A DNA stretch of 64,000 nt from Cryoendolithus antarcticus (taxonomy: Eukaryota > Ascomycota > Dothideomycetes > Cladosporiales > Cladosporiaceae): contig NAJO01000001.1 of assembly GCA_002077065.1 (NCBI GenBank), positions 1,736,001 to 1,800,000 of the forward strand, in the 5' to 3' direction. The position numbers were made by a program, and so were the translations under genes. Below, piece after piece: positions 56,607 through 64,000 of this stretch (the stretch's first letter is position 1; each line of letters begins with the position of its first letter). The notes under the pieces were generated by a model that saw nothing but the letters and a program-made list of their open reading frames with translations, ran no database searches and had not been told where the DNA came from.

Positions 56607-57734
56607 ATGGCGCAGATATCAGCAAAGCGGAGGCGCGAAGACGGCGATGTCCGGCCAAAGAAGAAGAAGGTGCGCAAGATCAAGAAGCAGATCGACTACC
56701 ATAGCTCCTCGGACGACGATGAGGACGTGCCCGAGGGAGTGCCCACAGCGCGCAGGGTTCCACCGCCAAAGCCGAGTGGCATCAATGCTGAGCCGCTGGG
56801 GGAGCGCGTGAAGTCGGGGGATGTAGAGGTGGAGGTGGAGGTGGAGGTGAAGACCAAGTCAGATGCGCCTAAACCCATATTGAAGCGGGCTATTATGGCC
56901 TCAGCACCCATCAAAGACATCGAGCCTATCCTTGAGAATAAGGATGATGACATTGAGGATGTGGAGATGGACGAGACAGAGAGGAACACTGTGCTGAACA
57001 TGGCGCCTGCTGAGGCAAGCGAAGACGATGCAGAAGAGCCTGCACAGACACTTCCGAACACTCTGGACAACAACGCCGAGGATGCAAGCGGCGAGGACGA
57101 CGACGACGACGACGACGCTGTAGACGGCGTACCACTAGACCTCGCAGCAGACTCAAGCGAAGATGATCTAGACATCGACGACGACGAATTCTCCGACACC
57201 ACCGACGCCGAGTCCTCCACCTCCGTCACCTCCTCCGCCGCAGCACGAGAGAAGAAGAAACGCAACGACCCCACCGCCTTCAGCACATCCATCTCCAAAA
57301 TCCTCGACACTAAACTTACAACCTCGAAGCGCGCCGACCCAGTCCTCTCACGTTCCAAAAGCGCAGCAGAAGCAAACAGCAGCATCGCAGACTCGAAACT
57401 CGAGACGAAAGCACGAGCGCAGATTCGAGGCGAGAAGAGACATCTGATGAACAAAGGTCGTGTTGAAGACGTGCTCGGGCTGGAGACCGATGGTGTGGAT
57501 ACAGGCAAGGTCATGGAGGAGGAAAAGCGCCTGAAGAAGATTGCGCAGAGGGGTGCGGTCAAGCTGTTCAATGCTGTTAGGGCGGCGCAGGTCAAGGCTG
57601 AGGGTGCGATGACGCAGGCGAGGCAGGAAGGGGTTGTGGGAATGGGGAAGAGGGAAGAGAGGGTCAATGAGATGAGCAAGCAAGGGTTTCTGGATTTGAT
57701 CAGTGGGGGTGGGAAGGAGGCGGCGGTGGCGTGA
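56607..57734 (+). CDS. RRP15: Rrp15, pre-60S ribosome biogenesis factor
   Basis: Nucleolar factor for processing 27S pre-rRNA and building the 60S subunit. Single exon, 375 residues. I start it at 56607 (MAQISAKRRREDGDVRPKKK), which gives the expected basic nucleolar signal; an upstream ATG at 56478 adds 43 residues without family character. A long acidic middle (Asp/Glu runs such as EDDDDDDDA) is followed by the Rrp15p domain: FSTSISKILDTKLTTSKRAD, PVLSRSK, EKRHLMNKGRVEDV, then KRLKKIAQRGAVKLFNAVRA, ending SKQGFLDLISGG. Confidence 0.9.
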   Translation: MAQISAKRRREDGDVRPKKKKVRKIKKQIDYHSSSDDDEDVPEGVPTARRVPPPKPSGINAEPLGERVKSGDVEVEVEVEVKTKSDAPKPILKRAIMASAPIKDIEPILENKDDDIEDVEMDETERNTVLNMAPAEASEDDAEEPAQTLPNTLDNNAEDASGEDDDDDDDAVDGVPLDLAADSSEDDLDIDDDEFSDTTDAESSTSVTSSAAAREKKKRNDPTAFSTSISKILDTKLTTSKRADPVLSRSKSAAEANSSIADSKLETKARAQIRGEKRHLMNKGRVEDVLGLETDGVDTGKVMEEEKRLKKIAQRGAVKLFNAVRAAQVKAEGAMTQARQEGVVGMGKREERVNEMSKQGFLDLISGGGKEAAVA

Positions 57735-57993
57735 GAGGCTATGGTATTGTCTTCACGGCTATGGACTGGAATACACAGCACCAATACTGAGGAGGGTGTC
57801 TTGCAGTCTGTGTAAAGAGGTCTCTGCCTTCTCCTGGAAACCCACTGTGCGCAGTCTGCTCATGGAAATCCCACACCGTCAATCAAGCAAGCGAATTGCG
57901 CATTGAGCGCAGTCAGCCATTGAACCCTTTGCGATCCTCACACTCCCCAGGAGATCATTCCAGCCAGGATTCCTGGAGACATCGATCCCTCAC
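57735..57993. other. Convergent intergenic
   Basis: Between the RRP15 and SRA-protein 3' ends. Nothing further. Confidence 0.4.
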
Positions 57994-59168
57994 TCAGTAC
58001 TTGTCGTTGATTGTATCGTAGTCCCTGAGCTCCTTCGCAGTCGGGCGTCCAGTAGAACTTGACTGGTCCTGCAACGACTGTAATGAGACTTGGCCAGGCG
58101 GGCGCTCAAGCCTGAATCTCTCGTACATCCCGCCCTTCTCATTGATGGGTGTCTCCATGCCGGTAACACTGTACAGGCCATCATACCTGAGGCCTGCAAG
58201 AGGTCCCCACGTTGGCTTGCCTGCTGCGCGTAGGACTCGCACGGGATGACCCACGCGATGCGAGGCTTTCAGTGCTTGCGTGCCGGTGCTCGAGGGCATC
58301 GGTTTCTTAGGATCAGTGACATCCGCACTGTTTGAGCCGGGGTAGAGAATCATGTCTCCCTCGTCTCGGTCGAGTGCGCTGTACTTGCCGGACACTACCA
58401 CCGACCAGGCGGCTGTGTCAACATGTCCTGCGATGCCAGCCTGCTTTTGCCCATGAGCTCCGTTGAAGATCGCGAGTAATTGCGAGGGGTACCACTGCCC
58501 GACTTTTATGTCGTTGTGCCCGTAGACTTTGGCGCTCTTTTTCTGATAGCGATCGTCTAGCATCCAGCCTTTTCGCACACCGCCTGTGCGCTTGGCACCG
58601 TACATGATGCCGCCGGGACGGAAGTGGCGATTAGTGGGTGAAGGAACACGGCGTGGGACTGTGGGCTCGTCGCCGGAGGCATTGCTTCGTGAAGACCGGC
58701 TCGTGCTCGGACTGAGAGGAGGAGACTCGGTCTCGCTCTCGTCTGATACCTCGCCCTTGCCCCAATTCTCCGCCACCCAATTGTCATTCAGCTGTTGCGC
58801 GTAGGTCTTGAAGCGCGGCTCGAAGAAGTAGGTATCCCCATATATGAGCTTCATCGCAGCATGCACTTGCGACGCTTTCCTCACGGCCTCAGTCATGCTG
58901 ACCTCTTGATCGAGCCAGCGTAGAAAGCTAGCATCCTTGACATCTGTCTCGGGTATGATGGGCGCTTGCGCCTTTTTCGATTGCAGAGCCAATGCCTGAA
59001 TGACATTCTTGCGCTGCCTGACGATCTCGTCGATGCGCGCCTTGGTAGTGTTGGCGACGAAGGTGGGCTCTACGTTCAGATTGCTGGAAAGGCATTGACG
59101 GCTGTGAAGGTCGGCGCGAAGGGCGGTGCGACGTCAATGTCCAAGGCATCATGCTGAGGTGCAGCCAT
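57994..59168 (-). CDS. YDG/SRA-domain protein, N-terminal frame unresolved
   Basis: The SRA (SET and RING associated) domain binds modified or hemimethylated cytosine in DNA in plant and animal proteins. The domain is clear: VYGHNDIKVGQWYPSQLLAI, FNGAHGQKQAGIAGHVDTAA, WSVVVSGKY, EGDMILYPGS, HRVGHPVRVLRAAG and LRYDGLYSV. An N-terminal helical region (SFLRWLDQEVSMTEAVRKAS) and a Ser-rich disordered linker precede it. The frame is open up to about 59110 without an ATG. An ATG at 59168 (MAAPQHDALDIDVAPPFAPT) lies in another frame that stops at 59076; a one-base shift near 59085 would join them (SNLNVEPTFVANTTKARIDE). I found no intron that does so. Either an indel, or an upstream exon not identified. 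Confidence 0.75.
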
Positions 59169-59384
59169 GATGTTGTGTCCGTCTCACGGCGGACGAAACT
59201 GTTGACGCAAGCGATGCGCAGGGCACAATCGCGACAGCGATCTTGTCTAAAGCGCCATCATTAGCATCATGGTCAGTTGGCTCTCGCGACGATAGCAGTA
59301 ACAGTGGCGACGCCGTCGTGCGCAGCGACACAATGATCGCAGCGACCGTAGCGACGGAAGCAAGTGAGGTCCGGGACCGTATCG
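59169..59384. other. SRA-gene upstream region
   Basis: Ordinary-composition DNA between the candidate start of the SRA gene and the AT-rich island. It could contain a missed first exon. Confidence 0.3.
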
Positions 59385-59830
59385 AGCTTATCTAACGTAC
59401 GTACTTTTCTTGGTTTACAGCTAATTACTTTCTTAAAAGGGATAGGTGTAGTGTTCTTGAGTGCTCACGTGATGTAGTAGCAGAGAAAAGGGTATAGAAA
59501 ACGAAGAGGAAAGAGCTAGTTTTATATGCCCTTGATTTTAATCCTTATCTAAGAGGCTTAGAATAGGTATCTAAATATTCTAGAAAAGGATATAGAAAAA
59601 TAGGTTACGCAATAAGGAGCATACTACGCTCGCTATAGATCTATAAGTAGTAAAGTTATAAGCATACTTAGTACCTAACGATCGAGGAATGTAGGCTTTA
59701 GAGAAAGTGTACAAAGTGTTGCTACTCTTAATAGTAGCCTACTCGATAAGGTATCGTAAGCTACTTCCGTAACGTTTCGATCGTTAACATTTAGTATGCG
59801 ATGCGCTTCACGTTGAATTGGGTATCTAGG
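59385..59830. repeat. AT-rich, RIP-like island
   Basis: About 450 bases of abrupt composition change: dense TA dinucleotides (TATAGATCTATAAG, GGATATAGAAAAATAGG), stop codons throughout all frames, no coding signal. The edges are sharp against GC-rich genes on both sides. This is what a transposon fragment looks like after repeat-induced point mutation (C to T), although no terminal repeat or transposase residue can be recognised. Confidence 0.6.
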
Positions 59831-59856
59831 TACATATCACATCGCTTCTAGCCATT

Positions 59857-61404
59857 CTAAAACTCTCCCTTCCCTCTCTCGGCACCTGCACCCATCGCTC
59901 CTGCGCCCCAGACCCCAACCAGTCCCCAGAACCCAATGCGCCAGCCTCTCACCAGTCCAGCGACGCCCTGGCCTTTGCGAACACGTACCATGCCCTTCGC
60001 GTCTTTGGTCTTGGTCTCGCCTTCGGTGTAGAGGATGCTGTATACTGTGCCTCCGACGCCGAGATATGGCGCTGTCTCAACCACAAACGGCAGATCTGAC
60101 GAGCTTTGGCGTAGTGCCTGCACCTGTGCGCGGCGCGTGATAGTCTCCAGCGGCAGGCGCACGAAGAGCTCGATTAGCGACGTGCTGAAAGCTGCTATAG
60201 ACCACAGACTAGGTGAGTTCTCCGGCGTGAACCGAAGTCGTCGCCGCAGCAGCTGGGGTATCGAGGTGGAGAGTGTCTGGGGGATGGAGTGCAGCAGCGC
60301 TGTTGGCAACCAAAGATTAGAGGGCGCAAGGAGCGAGGGCAGGCGTTTGAGATTGCTGAGTATGCCGCGATGTTGAAGTGATGTGGGTGTGACTATGAGG
60401 CGTACACGGATGAGATCGAGAGGCGCGAGGAGAAGTCCGCTCAGACAGCTTGCGAGTCCAACCACTGCTAGTGTAAGGACCGGCGATGGTGCATCTGTGA
60501 TGTCCAGTCCTGAGGTGCCTGCTCCTGCCGAGCTTAGAAGTCCGGGAGCCAGCAGAGACTGATCAGGTCCACCTAGGTCAGGAAGACCTAGCACTGCTAG
60601 GAGGAGTGATCGAACAAATGAATCTGTAGTTCTGAGGAGTACGGAGTACAAGAAGGTGCAATTCGTCGCCCGCCACAGCCCTAGCGCACCGGACGTATTG
60701 TACATGGTTGACAATACGTGCGTGACTGAGTCAGGTCGCTTGAGCGTCAATTCATGTTCAGGCGTACGATCATGCCGCCGCTGTCCCCCAGTACGTGAGG
60801 GTGTTGGCGTAGGATCAGGTGATGGCGATGGTGATGGCGTGATTCGTCGTCGCTTTCGTGGTGATCGACTCCGCGGTGCATTCGATGTGAAGTAGTCTGG
60901 CATATCGTCGTCCTCACTCGCCACATCCGTCGTTCCCTCGTCCGTCTCGCTGTACGACTCGTACGCTCTGCTGTGTCTGCCCTGATTGCGTGCGCTGTGA
61001 CCATCTGACCTTCGCGGCGATGCGCGTGCCTTTCGGGGAGTTGCAGATCCGACTGAGCTACTCGGAGGCGCTGCAACTTGGAGGATGGTCTTCGCAACGT
61101 CGAATGGCTGTGCCATAAGGCAGCTTGCATATCGCCACGCCAGGGCATCTAGCAGTGTGCGGGTGTTTGTCCATGCTTCACCTGCAGATGAGCGAAGGTC
61201 GATGGTGATGTCAGGTAGGAGATCACTCGCAGTGCTGTGCAGAGTTGCTGCTGGCCGTGAAGTCCTCGGGACTGCTGAGGGATGTGCCTGGGATGCTGTA
61301 GAAGCTGCACCAGGTGCTTCGCCTATGGAGGGTGGGATGTAGTAGGGGCGGAGTGGGTTGGGTTCTCGTGAGGACGTCATGGGGAAGTGCTCTCGTCGGT
61401 CCAT
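59857..61404 (-). CDS. UGO1: Ugo1-like mitochondrial outer-membrane fusion protein
   Basis: Modified carrier-fold protein of the outer membrane that couples Fzo1 and Mgm1 in mitochondrial fusion. Single exon, 515 residues (or 507 from the second ATG at 61380, which begins MTSSREPNPLRPYYIPPSIG, the conserved start). Carrier-like segments include AQPFDVAKTILQV, LLAPLDLIRVRLIV and VRLPLETITRRAQVQ, each retaining part of the PxD/E carrier motif. A Ser/Arg/acidic disordered insertion lies between about 115 and 215. The C-terminus is Gly-rich and hydrophobic (GWRIGFWGLVGVWGAG). It shares an upstream region with YAH1. Confidence 0.87.
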   Translation of the reverse strand: MDRREHFPMTSSREPNPLRPYYIPPSIGEAPGAASTASQAHPSAVPRTSRPAATLHSTASDLLPDITIDLRSSAGEAWTNTRTLLDALAWRYASCLMAQPFDVAKTILQVAAPPSSSVGSATPRKARASPRRSDGHSARNQGRHSRAYESYSETDEGTTDVASEDDDMPDYFTSNAPRSRSPRKRRRITPSPSPSPDPTPTPSRTGGQRRHDRTPEHELTLKRPDSVTHVLSTMYNTSGALGLWRATNCTFLYSVLLRTTDSFVRSLLLAVLGLPDLGGPDQSLLAPGLLSSAGAGTSGLDITDAPSPVLTLAVVGLASCLSGLLLAPLDLIRVRLIVTPTSLQHRGILSNLKRLPSLLAPSNLWLPTALLHSIPQTLSTSIPQLLRRRLRFTPENSPSLWSIAAFSTSLIELFVRLPLETITRRAQVQALRQSSSDLPFVVETAPYLGVGGTVYSILYTEGETKTKDAKGMVRVRKGQGVAGLVRGWRIGFWGLVGVWGAGAMGAGAERGKGEF

Positions 61405-61676
61405 GTTGCACTGTGGTTACGATCCTCTGGCTCAAGGAATGGCTAGATGTCCTTGTTGGTTGCGTGATGGGGCAGCGATATCAGTAAGCTCATAACCTTG
61501 CCATCACGAGCATTGACGCCGGCGGAGGCTTGGCACTTCCGATCGAGTCCTCGTCCATGTGCAAAGTGAAATATGTATAACCGTACGATTATCCACATAC
61601 TTCCCGGCATACACCCGCATACCTTGCATTCGATCTCGCCTTCGGTACCAAGATCTGGAGACCGCTCACTGCTGCA
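61405..61676. promoter_or_regulatory. Bidirectional promoter region UGO1/YAH1
   Basis: 272 bases between the divergent starts of two mitochondrial genes. A TATA-like TGTATAAC lies near 61572. Shared regulation is an inference from arrangement only. Confidence 0.5.
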
Positions 61677-62264
61677 ATGGCACAAATCTGCACACGGCGA
61701 CTCGCATTGGCATCGACAAGAAGTAGTACCCCGGCATTCCTTCACTTCCGTCCTCGAAATGGTATCAACCCTCTGCACACACGTGCAGCTGCAGAGCTAT
61801 CACCCCGTAGGCGGTCATTAGTCCCTCGCGCCTTCCTCGATCAATGTCGTTCCTTCTCATCGACACCATCAACGCTGCACGGCCATCTCACTGCGCCGAA
61901 AGCAGGCGAGGAAAGGCACGTCACATTTGTGGACAAAGATTCGCAGCGACATACATTTGTCGTAGCGGATGGTGACAATCTGCTCGACGTAGCTCAAGCG
62001 AATGATCTGGAGATGGAAGGTGCATGTGGAGGATCGTGTGCATGTTCAACATGTCATATCATCATAGAGGGGGAGGACTTGTATGACAAGATGGAGGAGC
62101 CGAGCGATGACGAGAACGACATGCTGGATCTGGCATTCGGGTTGACGGAGACGAGCAGGCTGGGCTGTCAGGTCACGATGAGCAAGGCGCTAGATGGGCT
62201 GGTGGTGAAGCTGCCGACTATGACGAGGAATATGCAGGCGAGTGATTTTGCAGAGAAGAAATGA
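61677..62264 (+). CDS. YAH1: Mitochondrial [2Fe-2S] ferredoxin (adrenodoxin type)
   Basis: Matrix ferredoxin that supplies electrons for Fe-S cluster assembly, heme A and ubiquinone synthesis. Single exon, 195 residues. An Arg/Ser-rich presequence of about 60 residues (MAQICTRRLALASTRSS, ending near CRSFSSTPS) precedes the ferredoxin fold: HVTFVDKDSQRHTF, DGDNLLDVAQANDLEMEGAC, the cluster ligands in CGGSCACSTCH and RLGCQV, and the acidic interaction helix with MEEPSDDENDMLD. The C-terminus ends LPTMTRNMQASDFAEKK. All four cysteine ligands are present. Confidence 0.95.
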   Translation: MAQICTRRLALASTRSSTPAFLHFRPRNGINPLHTRAAAELSPRRRSLVPRAFLDQCRSFSSTPSTLHGHLTAPKAGEERHVTFVDKDSQRHTFVVADGDNLLDVAQANDLEMEGACGGSCACSTCHIIIEGEDLYDKMEEPSDDENDMLDLAFGLTETSRLGCQVTMSKALDGLVVKLPTMTRNMQASDFAEKK

Positions 62265-62543
62265 AATCAAAATGCTGAGACCGGCATACCACGTTACAGC
62301 AATTGGGTCGACGCATCTTGAGTGAGGTAGCCTTTCCGCTGCTTAACGCTTTGGTAGCAACAAGCCCTTGTGGGGCGAGATCTGGAGTAAGTCTGAGTGC
62401 TCTGAAAGGCCGGACCTACCGTCTCGGCCTTTCTACAAGCACCCGGCGATGATCGCCAACTCTAGCAGTGGACCGATGTACACATTGGGAAACTACAAGA
62501 ATCACCACCTCCTGATGTACCCTCCATCATCAACGAAACCAAC
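62265..62543. other. Intergenic
   Basis: Spacer between YAH1 and the F-box/2EXR-like gene; no gene supported. Confidence 0.4.
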
Positions 62544-63337
62544 ATGAGCTTTTCTGATCCAGCCCGTCACGGTGACGGCAGACGCTATGCTACCTTCCTC
62601 GATCTTCCACACGGATGTCGTGAGCTCTGCTACATCGAATACTTGCAGACCGAGTGCGGCGACGCTATCTGCAAAGTCGATGGTCCCCGGTCCATCGTCG
62701 CAAGAGCTGGGCGCATACGTATTCTCAACAAGCAGATCTGCGCAGAGTTCGATGGACTGGTTTGTATGTGGGCGCGCGGAATCAGGTGCACGGTGCGTAA
62801 CATGAACTTTGGTTCATTCTCTCCTGCATGAACAAGCTGGACAAGGATGTGCAGACTGCACTGGATCGTGCCACTACACCACATGCGTCCCACACCGCTA
62901 GTACCAGAACGCCGGCTCCAGTGCAGCTCCGCATAGATGTCGACATGGGAGGGCCTCTTGGCAGTTTTATGAGCTTTCGTCACAACCTATCTCGGTGGTT
63001 GACTCGTTCCGCCACACCGCAGAAACGTGGTACATCGTGGCGTATCACCTACGAGGTTCCAAGCGTCGATGCTGGGTATGGTCTCAAGCTCCTGGGGTTC
63101 TCGAAAGAACTCGAGATCGCCGCACGTCGTGTGGGTCTGTTGCCCACTTCTGGACTACATCCGCCCATTCTGGTAGCTTTGCACAGCGTCTCTGGATCTG
63201 CGAGCGCCCGGGAGCTAAGCAACATCATGGTCGCTGTGACGGCTTATCAACGAGGAGTTATCGAAGCAGAACGCCGCTGCCAGGCTGCACCAGGACTCAC
63301 TTCTACGGCAGGAGGCAGGGCTTCAATGCCGCGATGA
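62544..63337 (+). CDS. F-box/2EXR-like hypothetical protein, two exons
   Basis: Proposed exons 62544-62792 and 62837-63337; about 249 residues. The N-terminal half has the pattern of fungal 2EXR/F-box-like proteins: YATFLDLPHGCRELCYIEYL and RIRILNKQICAEFDGL (compare LPxELRxxIYxxLL and LLxxNKQIxxE). The intron has a GTGCGT donor; two in-frame acceptors lie at 62836 and 62845, and the branch site is weak. Exon 2 includes GTSWRITYEVPSVDAGYGLK and LHPPILVALHSVSG, with no named domain. The two frames also overlap at ATGA (62828), so an unspliced reading would give two short proteins instead. Function unknown. Confidence 0.55.
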
Positions 63338-63783
63338 AAGCGCTTAGACGATCACATAAGAATAGCAGTACCTGGGACACATATTATGCACTAGCACGCG
63401 GGGAAAACATGCTGAAGTATCGAAAGCAGTGGTAGTGGGAAGATGAATTCGGAATTGCCTAGCGCAGGTAGACCCATTTCCGTGTCGCGCAACTCATCTC
63501 CTTTGCCTCCGTTGGCGATTTGACCAAGCTTGACGTGGTGTGTATCTAAATCAGTCCAACGTCCATCTCATGTGGTTGACAACGTCCATCTCATGTGGTT
63601 GACAGCGATACTGTGCGGCAATCCGAGAACGTTTCCTTGTCTATAGCGATTGTCTTACGAGGGCCTACCAGGCTGCCCACTCGGACGATATATCGTACTC
63701 GCCTTCTTCTATATGAATTATGCGGTACGATCTTCGCCTGCGTGCAATAGGGCGAGCTTTCCTTCCAGCGATCCACATCGGCC
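63338..63783. other. Intergenic with a short tandem duplication
   Basis: Convergent spacer before the urea-transporter-like gene. It contains two head-to-tail copies of a 23-bp unit at 63558-63603. Nothing else. Confidence 0.4.
63558..63603. repeat. Two-copy 23-bp tandem duplication
   Basis: A 23-bp unit starting AACGTCCATC and ending TGGTTGAC is present twice, exactly, head to tail. Probably a recent slippage event. Confidence 0.85.
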
Positions 63784-64000
63784 TCACTTCCGTGATCTCC
63801 CTGAGTCCCCAGCGATCCCTCGAATCGTCTTCGTAATCGCGTTCCGTCCATCCCAAATAGGATAGACAATCACGGCACTCATCGCAAAGAAGTGCCAGAT
63901 GATAGCCACCGACACCCATCCACCGAAGAAGCTTTTCGTGGCGATCCAGTCCCGGTACAACGGCAGCAGCCATAAGACGATTGTGACCAACACGTTGATG
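63784..64000 (-). CDS. C-terminal part of a Dur3-like urea/polyamine transporter
   Basis: The frame enters from the right edge and ends at 63784. Its about 70 residues contain two hydrophobic spans and the conserved end of Dur3-type sodium:solute symporters: LPLYRDWIATKSFFGGWVSV, IIWHFFAMSAVIVYPIWDGR and ITKTIRGI. Dur3 homologues take up urea or polyamines at the plasma membrane. The remaining, larger part lies beyond the window. Confidence 0.8.
   Translation of the reverse strand, partial: INVLVTIVLWLLPLYRDWIATKSFFGGWVSVAIIWHFFAMSAVIVYPIWDGRNAITKTIRGIAGDSGRSRK

Noticed and set aside
56696..57784. 362-codon minus-strand frame opposite RRP15
   Set aside because: A Ser-rich antisense translation of the acidic GAT/GAC runs of RRP15; no independent evidence.
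1..64000. tRNA, rRNA or CRISPR features
   Set aside because: Scanning by eye for B-box-like GGTTCGANNCC stretches, conserved rRNA segments and regularly spaced repeats gave nothing convincing. A tRNAscan-SE run would be decisive for tRNAs.

Overview
The window is nuclear DNA of a filamentous ascomycete. Genes are spliced with short introns (mostly 48-60 nt, GT-AG, with CTGAC or ACTAAC branch sites 10-20 nt before the acceptor). Housekeeping genes are recognisably fungal (TRA1, OXA1, MIM1, SRP54, UGO1, LCL2), and there is one AT-rich island that looks RIP-mutated. Gene content fits a Dothideomycete of the Mycosphaerella/Capnodiales kind, but that placement is inference. All splice junctions below were worked out by hand from reading frame, splice consensus and family conservation.

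Layout. 1-5.3 kb: the end of an unidentified gene, then a large secreted repeat protein. 5.3-16.8 kb: TRA1, the giant pseudokinase of SAGA/NuA4. 17.3-21.4 kb: OXA1, MIM1 and SHP1, two mitochondrial membrane-insertion factors next to a Cdc48 cofactor. 21.6-27.8 kb: an accessory block with three paralogues of a signal-peptide-bearing, degenerate Hsp70/actin-like ATPase-fold protein (one a pseudogene, one intact, one with an uncertain exon junction) around a DJ-1/PfpI-family gene. 28.5-33 kb: a bZIP factor, a PQ-loop membrane protein and a gamma-glutamylcyclotransferase-like protein. 33.5-39.4 kb: a Ulp2-type SUMO protease and a 4EHP-type cap-binding protein. 41.3-49.8 kb: LCL2, a cytochrome P450, an SLC43/Fmp42-like MFS transporter and a PhoD-like phosphatase. 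50.7-54.6 kb: three tandem, decayed copies of an F-box-like family. 54.8-62.3 kb: SRP54 and RRP15 (divergent), an SRA-domain protein beside the AT-rich island, then UGO1 and the ferredoxin YAH1 (divergent). 62.5-64 kb: an F-box/2EXR-like gene and the C-terminus of a Dur3-like urea transporter running off the window.

Functional themes. Four mitochondrial genes (OXA1, MIM1, UGO1, YAH1) sit in two close neighbourhoods. The most unusual material is the secreted Hsp70-like family at 21.6-27.8 kb: it keeps the outline of an Hsp70 nucleotide-binding domain but lacks most phosphate-binding glycines and any substrate-binding domain, and its members share an intron at the phosphate-1 loop. The F-box-like array next to PhoD is a second fast-evolving family. 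No RNA gene, CRISPR array or intact transposon was seen.
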